Shown piece after piece: positions 1 through 8,121 of a stretch of DNA of 64,000 nucleotides. Position numbers and translations under genes: made by a program. The stretch's first letter is position 1, and each line of letters starts with the position of its first letter. The notes below the pieces were generated by a model. The model did not search any database, was not told the DNA's origin, and was given only the letters and a program-made list of their open reading frames with translations. Origin of the DNA: Desulfosporosinus sp. FKB (lineage in GTDB: Bacteria; Bacillota; Desulfitobacteriia; Desulfitobacteriales; Desulfitobacteriaceae). The DNA lies in contig NZ_NADJ01000013.1 of NCBI RefSeq assembly GCF_002196705.1, positions 21,621 to 85,620 of the forward strand, read 5' to 3'.

Positions 1-206
1 CCCTCAATAATTTTTAAGATATCGATGCTCGATTTAACCCAAACAGCATCATCATAGCGTCCTTGATTCGCCAAAATACGTGCCCGGTTTATAACATTGA
101 CTACTCCGGCTACAAAAACCAATCGGGTATCCAGAACAAGACGGTCCCCCAAAAAACGTTTATTTGGAGGGGTGTCATATGAGTTAGTATGAAAGTAAGT
201 CTGCAA
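1..206 (-). CDS. Hypothetical protein, 5' part only (runs off the left edge)
   Basis: Reading leftwards from a TTG at 206-204, the minus strand stays open to the window edge (about 68 codons). A GGAGG sits at 220-216, nine bases upstream of that TTG, which decides the start. The visible peptide begins MQTYFHTNSYDTPPNKRF and continues through a region rich in Asn, Arg and Asp that could be helical. I do not recognise a family, and the C-terminal part lies outside the window. It is transcribed away from the riboswitch region at 489-766, so it probably has its own promoter in the AT-rich stretch 221-480. Confidence 0.5.
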   Translation of the reverse strand, partial: MQTYFHTNSYDTPPNKRFLGDRLVLDTRLVFVAGVVNVINRARILANQGRYDDAVWVKSSIDILKIIE

Positions 207-488
207 AACGTGATACCTCCCCGAGAAATTATAATTAAATCCGTAATAAATTCCCGATTCCTAGGTCACATTGTATCATTATCCTCCGGACGAGTGAAGT
301 AGTTGGTCGATAGTTGTATGGCACTTGTATGTACGGATAACTAATCAGCATAATCGTGTAATCTCCGGTTTGTAACATTTGTTCACACTTTCGTAAAACA
401 CGTTCATAGTTTGGTAAATACCATTTAATATGCCTCCGGTATAATTACGAAATGAGGCGAAGAATTCTTATCATTTTAACGCCTTCCA

Positions 489-511
489 GTCAAGGAAACA
501 TTTTCCTTGAC
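489..511. repeat. Perfect 10-bp inverted repeat upstream of the promoter
   Basis: Arms GTCAAGGAAA and TTTCCTTGAC are separated by three bases and end nine bases before the -35 box at 520. It could be an operator or the end of a transcript from the left. There is no T-run, so a terminator role is not supported. Confidence 0.45.
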
Positions 512-519
512 GAATAAGG

Positions 520-548
520 TTGACACGCCTTGACTGCCAACTTATAAT
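520..548 (+). promoter_or_regulatory. Consensus sigma-A promoter for the riboswitch leader
   Basis: TTGACA at 520-525 and TATAAT at 543-548 are separated by exactly 17 bases, a perfect match to the vegetative promoter. Transcription would start near 555, some 35 bases before the structured RNA at 588. Confidence 0.85.
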
Positions 549-587
549 GCTAAAAAATAGTTGTCAGCCATTCCAACTAAATAGCTT

Positions 588-720
588 AAGACGCGCTGAG
601 TTCCGCACTTAGTGGAAACGGGGGACCCATATTTTCGGGGCGAATCCGGCTTAAGCCGGTAGGGCTATCTCTTAGCCCGAATCCATCAGCTAACTTCGTA
701 AGCGCTTTCAAGAGAAAACT
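588..720 (+). promoter_or_regulatory. Cyclic-di-AMP (ydaO/yuaA-type) riboswitch aptamer
   Basis: The stretch carries the hallmark blocks of the ydaO class in order: GGGGGACCCA near 620, GGGGCGAATCC near 637, GGTAGGG near 658, CCCGAATCC near 677, and CAGCTAACTTCGTAAGC near 687. GCGCT at 593-597 can pair with AGCGC at 701-705 to close the aptamer. In this class c-di-AMP binding favours termination, and a strong terminator follows at 732-766. The usual targets are potassium uptake or cell-wall hydrolase genes, but no such gene follows here. The assignment rests on remembered consensus blocks and the terminator arrangement. Confidence 0.85.
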
Positions 721-731
721 TCTGAAATAGG

Positions 732-766
732 GTCCTGCGTTCAGTTTGTTAACGCAGGACTCTTTT
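732..766 (+). terminator. Riboswitch expression-platform terminator
   Basis: Arms GTCCTGCGTT (732-741) and AACGCAGGAC (751-760) pair perfectly and are followed by TCTTTT. Directly after the aptamer, this is the expected OFF-state hairpin. Confidence 0.85.
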
Positions 767-793
767 ATGCATTTTGAAAGGAGGACTGCCAAC

Positions 794-817
794 TTGCCGG
801 TTCCTTCCGGGATATAA
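794..817 (+). pseudogene. Seven-codon stub of the riboswitch-controlled gene
   Basis: An AAGGAGG at 778-784 stands nine bases before a TTG at 794, as for a real gene, but the frame stops after seven codons (MPVPSGI). The rest of 818-956 has no long frame or recognisable coding. The target gene may have been deleted, leaving its ribosome binding site. Alternatively, the leader could read through to the YopX-like gene at 971. Confidence 0.35.
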
Positions 818-970
818 ATCGGTGGATGAAATAACGGTCTAAGTTAAACATTTTAGGGAATATCCCGTTACGCTGAAAAATGAGTTTATTATTATTGGTA
901 CCCCCATAAAAAGTAATATTCTTAAGTATTACTAAGTGAGACACTATGGAGGTCTCAAGGAGGAAGTAAA

Positions 971-1345
971 TTGAAAGAACTTAAATTCCGAGTTTGGGAT
1001 AAGGTCAGACAAAAAATGTTTAAGCCTCAAGCCATTTCCTTTGATACACAGACGTTAGCTCCCTTCGCAGTCAGTGTGCCCGGTCGTTCGTGGGAACCGG
1101 CTGAAAAGTTTGACTTGCTGCAGTGGACCGGTTTGTCTGATGCCAAGGGTAGTAATGTTTATGAAGGTGATTTTATTAGCATTTCCTCGGTTATGTACCA
1201 GGTGATTTGGAATAAATCCATCGGCGGTTTCGAACTCTTGGAAGCAGGAAGCTCTTTTAAGCGAAACATTATTGATGTTGGAATTGGCGAGATCGTTGGA
1301 GATCCATACCAAAATGTCCCTTTGACTGTAACTTCAAGATTGTAA
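971..1345 (+). CDS. YopX-family protein (phage-type, function unknown)
   Basis: This 124-residue protein starts at a TTG with AAGGAGG at 957-963. It opens with a KFRVWDK block and contains LLQWTGLSDAKGSNVYEGDF and a C-terminal GEIVGDPYQN. That layout (FRxWDK, QYTGLKDxxGxxIYEGD, xxVIGNxYEN) is typical of YopX proteins from Bacillus phages and prophages. No other phage gene is nearby, so it is either a domesticated single gene or a prophage leftover. It ends 50 bases before the response regulator start and could be co-transcribed with it. The molecular role is unknown. Confidence 0.7.
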   Translation: MKELKFRVWDKVRQKMFKPQAISFDTQTLAPFAVSVPGRSWEPAEKFDLLQWTGLSDAKGSNVYEGDFISISSVMYQVIWNKSIGGFELLEAGSSFKRNIIDVGIGEIVGDPYQNVPLTVTSRL

Positions 1346-1395
1346 AAATGGGCTCAATGCTTTGTTGGAAAGGCTGCCGCCGAGGGAGGAAAAAA

Positions 1396-2106
1396 ATGGC
1401 CTATTGTGGTAAGGTGCTGCTGGTTGACGATGACCAAAACGTTTTGGAACTGGTTAAATTATATGGTGAAAGGGAAGGTTTTAAAGTTATTGGTGTGAGC
1501 GACGGCGACTTGGTTCTCGCCGTATTCGACCGAGAAAATCCTGATGTGGTAATCCTGGATATCATGCTTCCTGGTCAGGACGGGTTAACCCTCTGTCGTA
1601 AATTAAGGGCGGTTCGGATGGTTCCGATTATCATGCTCACAGCTAAGGGGGAGGAAGCAGACCGCGTTTTGGGACTGGAAATGGGAGCCGATGATTATGT
1701 TTCCAAACCTTTCAGTCCCAGGGAATTGGTGGCCAGAATAAAAGCGGTCTTGCGCCGTACCCAACCGATAGAAAAAGCAACGTATTGGAAATTAAAATAT
1801 CCGGGGCTGGAAATCCTGGCGGATACCAGGACCGTTTTGATTGATGGTGAAAAAGCGGAAGTTACTCCCAAAGAATTCGATTTGATGTATTACCTAGCCC
1901 TGAATCCGCGCCGGATTTTCAGCCGGGAGGAACTGCTTGCAGCTGTTTGGGGATATGATTTCTTCGGTGATCAGCGGACGATAGATGTCCACATCCGCAG
2001 GTTAAGGACCAAACTGGCATCTTTGCCGGTTGAATACTTGACTACCGTTTGGGGTGTGGGATACCAGTTTACACCTCCTGCCAAAGGAGGAGCGACCACG
2101 CCGTGA
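1396..2106 (+). CDS. OmpR/PhoB-family response regulator
   Basis: This 236-residue protein has a receiver domain at about 1-120 and a winged-helix DNA-binding domain at about 135-230. The acidic cluster DDD is at 11-13, the phospho-acceptor is D55 in VILDIMLPG, the conserved Lys is K104, and the effector end reads RTIDVHIRRLRTKL. The start is the ATG at 1396 with GGGAGG just upstream; an in-frame ATG at 1348 lacks such a site. The stop overlaps the kinase GTG start (GTGA), so the two are translationally coupled. It probably controls envelope or stress genes; no target can be read here. Confidence 0.92.
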   Translation: MAYCGKVLLVDDDQNVLELVKLYGEREGFKVIGVSDGDLVLAVFDRENPDVVILDIMLPGQDGLTLCRKLRAVRMVPIIMLTAKGEEADRVLGLEMGADDYVSKPFSPRELVARIKAVLRRTQPIEKATYWKLKYPGLEILADTRTVLIDGEKAEVTPKEFDLMYYLALNPRRIFSREELLAAVWGYDFFGDQRTIDVHIRRLRTKLASLPVEYLTTVWGVGYQFTPPAKGGATTP

Positions 2107-3674
2107 ATAGTTATCTGGAGAAGGGCAGGGAAAAACTTCAATGGGTTATCCGAGCCCTCCATCGATTTGGGCTTCGTATTAAACGTTTACTTCAGGAACA
2201 ATTCAACAAAAATCTTTACACTAGGATCTTGTTTACGAATGTCACAGCTTTTGTCATAGCTTTTATTGTCGTGATGCTTTTTTCCGGCTTTGTGGTTAAG
2301 CAGGTAACCTATGATCAGATTCAACAAGAATTGTTACGGGAAGCTAAACGAGTAAACTTTGCTTTACTCCAGCAAACGGACAGCGCATGGAGTGTCCCGT
2401 TTGATCAGCGATCAAACAGTCAGGTTCAGGCTCAGCAGGACTTCTTGAAATATCTGGCCGGTATCTTTGACGCTAAAATTACAATTTTTGATATGACAGG
2501 AAAGATTACAGCCACATCTGCTGAGCAGGAAATGGTGCCTGGCAGCCAAATCGATAACAAATACATTCAAATACTTCAAAAAGGTTTAATATCGACGACC
2601 CGATCTGTGGATCCGGATACCGGACAGCCAATCTTTGCTGCCGCCGTGCCCATGGGGAACAATAAGGGTAGTTTAACGAACGGTATTTTGCTGGAAACGA
2701 AATCATCCAATCTCGACCTTGCTTTAAGCAAAATGCGTTTTTACATGCTTCTCGGGGGTATGGTCATTCTGCTGTTTATTATTATCGTTTCTGTTTATCT
2801 GGCTATGTACATTTCCAGGCCAATTTCTCGTTTAACGGCTAATGTTGCTGAGATTAGCAGAGGGAGTTATGTTTTGAGCGATAGGGACCAGCCCTTGGAC
2901 GAGATCAATGTTCTCGGCGGCCAGCTTAATAAATTGGCGGAACGACTGCAGAAGATTCAGACCGAGAGCAGCAGGATGGAAGAGGAACGAACCCGCTTAT
3001 TTGCTGAGATATCTCATGAGTTACGGACCCCTCTGACGGCTGTCCAGGGCTTTGTTGAGGCCATCCGCGACGGCATTGTACAAGATGAGGCTGTCCAGGG
3101 GAGGTATTTAGACACGATTCACACGCAAACGGTTCATATCTGCAGACTGGTGGATGATCTTTTGGAATTAAGCCGTCTGGAAAGCGGCAATGTCACGGTA
3201 GAAAGACTACCCATTGACTTGAATGCTCTGGCACAGGGAGTGGCTACGTCCATGGAGCCAGTGGCCAATCGCACAAACATCTCGATTTTAGTGCTCAGGA
3301 AAAGCGAAAAGGCCATGGTACTTGGGGATGCTGACCGGATGGAACAGGTGATCAGAAATCTGCTGAAGAATGCAATCAGGGCTACGGAGAATGGTGCAAT
3401 CAGGATTAGTGTGGAAAACCGACGGGGTAATATTCTGCTTAGTATTGAGGATAATGGGATTGGCATAGCACCTGAGGATCTACCGCATATCTGGGAACGC
3501 TTTTACCGGACCAAAAACCAACGTGATAACCGCATTCAGGAAAATGGGAGTGGCCTGGGTCTGGTGATTGTGAAAAAGATGGTACAGTTACAAGGCGGCA
3601 ACATTGATGTGGTCAGCCAGTTGGGGAAGGGGACAACCTTTCACATCGATTTCCCAGCGTTTGAGCAGAAATGA
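2103..3674 (+). CDS. Membrane sensor histidine kinase (HAMP, HisKA, HATPase)
   Basis: This 523-residue partner of the upstream regulator starts at the overlapping GTG with AAAGGAGG about 12 bases before. It has a hydrophobic segment near residues 40-65, an extracytoplasmic sensor of roughly 145 residues, a second membrane segment near 210-233, then a HAMP domain. The phospho-acceptor His lies in ISHELRTPLTAVQGF (about residue 305). The ATPase has N box RNLLKNAIRAT, G1 DNGIGIAPEDL and G2 GSGLGLVIVKKM. It resembles PhoR/ResE/WalK-type kinases. The sensed signal is unknown. Confidence 0.92.
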   Translation: MNSYLEKGREKLQWVIRALHRFGLRIKRLLQEQFNKNLYTRILFTNVTAFVIAFIVVMLFSGFVVKQVTYDQIQQELLREAKRVNFALLQQTDSAWSVPFDQRSNSQVQAQQDFLKYLAGIFDAKITIFDMTGKITATSAEQEMVPGSQIDNKYIQILQKGLISTTRSVDPDTGQPIFAAAVPMGNNKGSLTNGILLETKSSNLDLALSKMRFYMLLGGMVILLFIIIVSVYLAMYISRPISRLTANVAEISRGSYVLSDRDQPLDEINVLGGQLNKLAERLQKIQTESSRMEEERTRLFAEISHELRTPLTAVQGFVEAIRDGIVQDEAVQGRYLDTIHTQTVHICRLVDDLLELSRLESGNVTVERLPIDLNALAQGVATSMEPVANRTNISILVLRKSEKAMVLGDADRMEQVIRNLLKNAIRATENGAIRISVENRRGNILLSIEDNGIGIAPEDLPHIWERFYRTKNQRDNRIQENGSGLGLVIVKKMVQLQGGNIDVVSQLGKGTTFHIDFPAFEQK

Positions 3675-3728
3675 CTTGTTACCTCTGATACTCTTGCGAT
3701 AGATTCTTATATAACTCTATCCGGACTC

Positions 3729-3929
3729 GTGGGGTTGGTGAAGCCAATATCCCGTGTGCTAGAAGGGCAATTTGCTGAGCTTGAACAAGAGATGAACTTT
3801 CTGCCGATTTTAGGGCATTTCTCCTATGATCCGGTTGTTGTAGATGCTGATTTTCATGGCAAAAATCTTTTCGATCTAAGCAAAAGGTTTGTTCAAGAAG
3901 CTGAAAAGATAAAATGGCTCCTTCTGTGA
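3729..3929 (+). pseudogene. C-terminal remnant of a CooC/MinD-like nucleotide-binding protein
   Basis: A 66-codon open stretch ends with ILGHFSYDPVVVDADFHG, then KNLFDLSKRFVQEAEKI. This matches the C-terminal pattern of CooC-like ATPases (LGxIPYDPxVxxADxxGxPLxxL), which mature carbon monoxide dehydrogenase. Upstream there is no Walker A or continuous frame; stops occupy 3675-3728. It therefore looks like the tail of a deleted gene, not a small functional protein. The GTG at 3729 has no ribosome binding site. Confidence 0.5.
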
Positions 3930-3959
3930 ATTTGAATCATGCTCCTTTTGTCTTACAGG

Positions 3960-3993
3960 TACCCCAGGGAAATCATATGACTTCCCTGGGGTA
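3960..3993. terminator. Strong hairpin after the CooC-like remnant
   Basis: TACCCCAGGGAA (3960-3971) pairs with TTCCCTGGGGTA (3982-3993). There is only a weak T-rich tail, so it may act as a terminator in either direction. The rest of 3994-4190 shows no coding, apart from an AT-rich promoter-like area before 4192. Confidence 0.5.
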
Positions 3994-4191
3994 TCTGATT
4001 TAATCTCCTGTATGATGTTCTTCGATGGAATGATCATGACTATGGTTACAGGCGAGTCAAACTGGGGATTCGTAAAATTATCGTGGCGTTTAATTTGCGG
4101 AAACGCTTAAATATTTGGAATATTTATTGGGGACGTATTATGGTATTATTCGTATTATGATAACAATTCTGGAGAGAGGAGCGTAGGAACC

Positions 4192-5745
4192 GTGTATTTG
4201 CGCATATCATTTATCGATCGTGTCGGCATTGTTTATGATATTACGTCGATTTTGACGAAGCGTGAGACTAATATTATATCAATGGAAGTGGAAGAGGGCG
4301 TCGTATTTTTGGAGTGCCAGACTGTTCTCCAAGACCAACGTATCGGGTTTATTCAAGAACTGAGCAGCATAAGTGGGGTGCAAAAAATAGAGGAGATTTC
4401 CTTTATGCCATCAAAAGGACGAGCTGAACAACTGGATGCCATTTTAACTTCTGTACATGATGGTATTTTAGCTGTTAATCAGGATGGTATTATTACACAA
4501 TGTAATCCCGCGGCCGTTCGTATGCTTAGGTTGTCGGCTCAACAGGTTCAGGGACAACCATTAGGATCTACGCTCTTTAAAAACTTGCTGATACAAGAAA
4601 CTCTGCAAACTGGTTGTCAGCATAACAATCGGGAAGTGTTCATTGCCTTAGATCATGCTTATTGTGTTGTCAATACCATACCTCTAAGGAATAAAAGCGG
4701 TGATGTGGTTGGTGTGGTTGCAGTAATTAGGGATTCTCAGGATGTAAGGAACTTAATGCGTAGTATGACAACTTCGTTACCTATGACCTTTGACGACATT
4801 CCTTTTGCCAGTCCGGTCATGGAAAAGGTGCTGGGACAAGCTCGCCGATGTGCTGCAAGTGACTCAACGATACTCATTAATGGTGAAACCGGAACGGGTA
4901 AGGAATTATTCGCCAGGGCCTTGCATAGTGCTTCAAGAAGGGCTAATGCTGCCTTTGTACCTATTAACTGTGCGGCCATTCCAGATACGTTGCAGGAAAG
5001 TGAACTGTTTGGGTATGAAGAAGGCGCTTTTACTGGGGCGGTCAAAGGAGGCAAGCCGGGGCTATTTGAACTAGCCAATGGCGGAACTTTATTTCTTGAT
5101 GAAGTGGGAGACGTATCTGCTCATTTACAAGTGAAGTTGCTGCGTGTACTGCAGGAACAGCGCGTACGGCGGGTGGGGAGCAACAAGGAAGTAGCCGTTG
5201 ATGTGCGGATTATTGCTGCTACTAACCGTAATCTGGAGGATATGGTGGCAGATAAGACGTTTCGGGAAGATTTATATTATCGACTGAATGTGATCTCATT
5301 GGTAATACCGCCTCTAAGAGAACGATTTGAAGATATCCGATTGCTCAGTGAACTTTTTTTGAAACATTTTGCCGATAAATTACAGCGTTCGGTAAAGGGA
5401 TTTTCTCCCTCGGCGTTACAACGCTTAGAGGGTTATAATTGGCCAGGTAATGTGCGGGAATTAAAAAACATTATTGAGCGGGCAGTGAATCTGGTGGACG
5501 GCGCCGAAGTACAGTCAGAGCATATATTTTTAGGTCGTCGGTTATCTGGTTTATCGACACTGCCAAATCTAGTGCAGTTTGAAACATATCAAACATTAGA
5601 AGAACGCTTAGGGGAAATAGAGCGTATTATTCTACAGGAGACCGCGCTGCGTTTCCCATCATCGAGGCGTATGGGGGCGGTACTTGGACTGTCTCATACT
5701 GCAGTTCTAAAAAAAATGCGCAAGTATGAGTTGTCTTTTAAATAG
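4192..5745 (+). CDS. Sigma-54-dependent activator with ACT and PAS domains (TyrR/RocR-like)
   Basis: This 517-residue protein starts at a GTG with GAGAGGAG upstream. An N-terminal ACT domain (1-70, a ligand fold for amino acids) is followed by a PAS domain (about 80-185) and an AAA+ domain. The AAA+ domain has Walker A GETGTGKE near 231, the sigma-54-contacting GAFTGA near 278, and Walker B GGTLFLDEVG. The C-terminal helix-turn-helix reads RRMGAVLGLSHTAVLKKM, of TyrR type. Directly downstream is alanine dehydrogenase with a -24/-12 promoter, so it most likely activates that gene in response to an amino acid. Target assignment is by adjacency; the domain reading is firm. Confidence 0.93.
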   Translation: MYLRISFIDRVGIVYDITSILTKRETNIISMEVEEGVVFLECQTVLQDQRIGFIQELSSISGVQKIEEISFMPSKGRAEQLDAILTSVHDGILAVNQDGIITQCNPAAVRMLRLSAQQVQGQPLGSTLFKNLLIQETLQTGCQHNNREVFIALDHAYCVVNTIPLRNKSGDVVGVVAVIRDSQDVRNLMRSMTTSLPMTFDDIPFASPVMEKVLGQARRCAASDSTILINGETGTGKELFARALHSASRRANAAFVPINCAAIPDTLQESELFGYEEGAFTGAVKGGKPGLFELANGGTLFLDEVGDVSAHLQVKLLRVLQEQRVRRVGSNKEVAVDVRIIAATNRNLEDMVADKTFREDLYYRLNVISLVIPPLRERFEDIRLLSELFLKHFADKLQRSVKGFSPSALQRLEGYNWPGNVRELKNIIERAVNLVDGAEVQSEHIFLGRRLSGLSTLPNLVQFETYQTLEERLGEIERIILQETALRFPSSRRMGAVLGLSHTAVLKKMRKYELSFK

Positions 5746-5765
5746 TAAATCGTTAGCTAAGCTGG

Positions 5766-5814
5766 ATCAATACAAGCAGCATCTCTGATTGGGGGTTCTG
5801 CTTGTATTGATTTT
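5766..5814 (+). terminator. Rho-independent terminator of the sigma-54 activator
   Basis: Perfect 14-bp arms ATCAATACAAGCAG (5766-5779) and CTGCTTGTATTGAT (5798-5811) are followed by a T-run. Confidence 0.85.
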
Positions 5815-5911
5815 GGAAACTTTTCGTAACAGTGGAAGTATCTTTGGAAACAGAAGTTTACAGAACAAACAGACGATTATGGTTAATTCAGACAGAATAG
5901 GCGTTGGTGAA

Positions 5912-5929
5912 TTGGTACGCTTCTTGCAT
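5912..5929 (+). promoter_or_regulatory. Sigma-54 (-24/-12) promoter of ald
   Basis: TTGGTACGCTTCTTGCAT has GG at 5914-5915 and GC at 5926-5927, exactly 12 bases apart, close to the consensus TTGGCACG-N4-TTGCA. It lies about 85 bases upstream of the alanine dehydrogenase start and 170 bases downstream of a sigma-54 activator gene. The activator site should lie in 5815-5900. Confidence 0.85.
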
Positions 5930-5953
5930 CAGTGAGTCAACAGGAGGATAACG

Positions 5954-6040
5954 ATGGATTTAGAGAACCGTACACAGTATATGATGCAAGAAATAATAAG
6001 GGGGATTCATCATGATTATTGGTGTTGTAAAGGAAATTAA
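5954..6040 (+). CDS. 28-codon small ORF overlapping the ald start
   Basis: ATG at 5954 has an excellent CAGGAGG at 5941-5947. The frame runs 28 codons, contains WCC near its end, and stops at 6038-6040, 29 bases inside ald and in another frame. Ribosomes on this frame would terminate just past the ald start, so it could couple or modulate ald translation. No homologue is known to me. Its quality ribosome binding site and its position between promoter and ald are the only evidence. Confidence 0.45.
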   Translation: MDLENRTQYMMQEIIRGIHHDYWCCKGN

Positions 6041-7160
6041 AGACAGCGAAAACCGTGTCGGGCTGACTCCAGCAGGTGCAGAAGATTTGTGCAGAGCAGG
6101 GCATACAGTATTAGTTGAGCAAAGTGCCGGTTTGGGTAGTGGTTTTTTAGATGAAAGTTATATTAAAACTGGTGCAACCATCATCGCCGACAAGAAAGAT
6201 TTATTTGACCGTTCGGAAATGATTATTAAAGTGAAAGAACCCTTAGCTGCGGAATATGATTTATTTCACGAAGGGCAAATCTTATTTACGTACTTGCATT
6301 TAGCACCTGAGGTTGAGCTCACTAAGGCAATGCTGGAGAAAAAAGTAACTGGAATTGCTTATGAAACTATTGTAGGACGAAATAATACCTTGCCTCTCTT
6401 ATCCCCTATGAGCGAAGTTGCGGGCCGTATGGCAGTGCAAATTGGCGCACAAATGCTCGAAAAACCAAGGAGTGGTAAGGGTATCCTCTTAGGCGGCGTC
6501 CCTGGCGTAGAATCAGCCCAAGTCGTCATTATTGGTGGTGGTATTGTAGGTACCAATGCAGCGAAAATGGCTATTGGGATGGGTGCCCGGGTTACGATTA
6601 TTGATAACTCAGGCGACCGTCTTGCTTATCTGGATGATATTTTTGGCGGTAGAGTCACGACGGTCATGTCCAACAGTTATAATATCGGAAAGTGGGTAGC
6701 AAAAGCTGATCTTTTGGTTGGGGCAGTGCTGATCCCTGGTGCTAAAGCTCCCAAGATTGTGAGCGAAGAGATGGTTAAATCCATGGAAGCGGGTTCGGTG
6801 ATTGTTGATGTAGCCATTGATCAAGGCGGTTCTATTGCGACCATTGACCGGGTCACAACTCATAGCGATCCTACATATATGAAGTATGGCGTAGTGCATT
6901 ATTCAGTTGCCAATATGCCTGGCGCAGTGTCGCGTACTTCCACCTTTGCTTTAACGAATGCCACACTCCCATATGCTTTGAAAATCGCCAATAAAGGCTG
7001 GCAACAAGCTCTTAAGGATGATACTGGCTTAGCGCGTGGGCTTAATGTTTATAATGGACAGGTAACTTTTAAGGCTGTAGCTGATGATCAAAATCTGCCT
7101 TATACACCAGTAGAAGTAATCCTGGCCCAGAACCCAGAAAAATCGCCTGCAGCAAGATGA
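6012..7160 (+). CDS. ald: Alanine dehydrogenase
   Basis: This 382-residue protein converts L-alanine, NAD+ and water reversibly to pyruvate, ammonium and NADH in the cytoplasm. The N-terminal MIIGVVKEIKDSENRVGLTP is characteristic of the family. The catalytic Lys75 (in VKEP) and His96 (in YLHLAPE) fall at the positions used in Bacillus Ald, and the Rossmann motif GGGIVGTNAA follows. Length is slightly above the usual 370-378. The start ATG has AAGGGGG about ten bases upstream. It is preceded by a sigma-54 promoter and an ACT-domain activator, implying induction by an amino acid, and is followed by a terminator at 7253, so it is monocistronic. Confidence 0.96.
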   Translation: MIIGVVKEIKDSENRVGLTPAGAEDLCRAGHTVLVEQSAGLGSGFLDESYIKTGATIIADKKDLFDRSEMIIKVKEPLAAEYDLFHEGQILFTYLHLAPEVELTKAMLEKKVTGIAYETIVGRNNTLPLLSPMSEVAGRMAVQIGAQMLEKPRSGKGILLGGVPGVESAQVVIIGGGIVGTNAAKMAIGMGARVTIIDNSGDRLAYLDDIFGGRVTTVMSNSYNIGKWVAKADLLVGAVLIPGAKAPKIVSEEMVKSMEAGSVIVDVAIDQGGSIATIDRVTTHSDPTYMKYGVVHYSVANMPGAVSRTSTFALTNATLPYALKIANKGWQQALKDDTGLARGLNVYNGQVTFKAVADDQNLPYTPVEVILAQNPEKSPAAR

Positions 7161-7252
7161 TTTGTGATATGAACACTAAGGCTTTGATAAGCACAGACCT
7201 CTCCAGCGCTGAGGATATGTGTGCTATGCGATATTCAAGCAATTAAGCAGAA

Positions 7253-7283
7253 AAAACCGAGGTAGTCAGTCCTCGGTTTTTTT
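7253..7283 (+). terminator. Rho-independent terminator of ald
   Basis: AAACCGAGG and CCTCGGTTT flank an eight-base loop and run into seven T residues. Confidence 0.9.
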
Positions 7284-7329
7284 GTCGCCCGTAAAGAAAA
7301 TTTGTATTTAGAAAAATCATAACTAGGTA

Positions 7330-7378
7330 TTGACACATTCGCAGCAAATGAAGATAATTATTATATACACAATGTGTA
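7330..7378 (+). promoter_or_regulatory. Promoter and palindromic operator of the tetR gene at 7455
   Basis: TTGACA (7330-7335) and GATAAT (7353-7358) have a 17-base spacer. TACACAATGTGTA (7366-7378), a perfect palindrome about the central base, covers the expected transcription start, which suggests autorepression by the adjacent TetR protein. Confidence 0.65.
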
Positions 7379-7454
7379 ATTGTGCCCAACGTATATTTAT
7401 TATCATCATTAACTTCGGTTTGTTGTAAGGAAATAAATACAGAGGAGGCGTAGT

Positions 7455-8081
7455 GTGGAACCAAGAGATATAGCGGTCGAAGGCAGGGTCGAAAGGAAGA
7501 AGAAGGAAACACAGCAGAAAATTATTAAAGCAGCAATTGATTTATTTCAAAGCCAGGGGTTTAACAATACAACTATGGAGCAGATAGCCGAAGAAGCAGA
7601 TATTGCCAGGAAAACCCTGTACAATCACTTTCCTGTTAAAGAGGCCATTGTCGACGATTATGTTAGAGGCCTTTCCAAAGAATTTACACAGCAGGCTTTG
7701 GTCACACTACCTGACTTCCCCGATACAAGGTCGCGTCTGCTAAATACACTGGACAAAGTATATAAAGAAGTAGAAATTAACCCGGAGCTTATAGGGATTA
7801 GCTTAGGCTATCGTTTCAAAAACATGTCTCAGGGAGCAGGATACGAAAGCGGCGGTACTCAAAGCCTTCTTGCCGAGATTATTAAGTTAGGCCAGGAGGC
7901 AGGTGAAATCAGGCAAGATATCTCGGCTAACCTGTTGGTAAAACAATTAGACTTTCTGCGCGGCTTTGTTGTCATGGAGTGGTTGAATGACTCATCAAAG
8001 ATAGAACTGCGCAAAGAGATCGCTAATATGGTCGATCTATTCTTAGAGGGGGCCAATTACAGAGGAGGGTCCAAGATATAA
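7455..8081 (+). CDS. TetR/AcrR-family transcriptional regulator
   Basis: This 208-residue protein starts at a GTG behind GAGGAGG. The N-terminal helix-turn-helix spans about 15-60, with TTMEQIAEEADIARKTLYNH giving the recognition helix. The C-terminal ligand domain has no recognisable subclass. A palindrome overlapping its promoter indicates autoregulation. It lies 40 bases before a PEP-synthase-like gene with no terminator between, so the two are probably one operon and the regulator likely controls it. The ligand is unknown. Confidence 0.9.
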   Translation: MEPRDIAVEGRVERKKKETQQKIIKAAIDLFQSQGFNNTTMEQIAEEADIARKTLYNHFPVKEAIVDDYVRGLSKEFTQQALVTLPDFPDTRSRLLNTLDKVYKEVEINPELIGISLGYRFKNMSQGAGYESGGTQSLLAEIIKLGQEAGEIRQDISANLLVKQLDFLRGFVVMEWLNDSSKIELRKEIANMVDLFLEGANYRGGSKI

Positions 8082-8121
8082 TGCAGCACATGCCATAAAT
8101 AGTTTGGGGGGAGTGGTTTAA

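Noticed and set aside
586..792. Minus-strand open frame of 68 codons across the riboswitch region
   Set aside because: It is the reverse of the c-di-AMP aptamer and terminator; the base pattern is explained by RNA structure, not coding.
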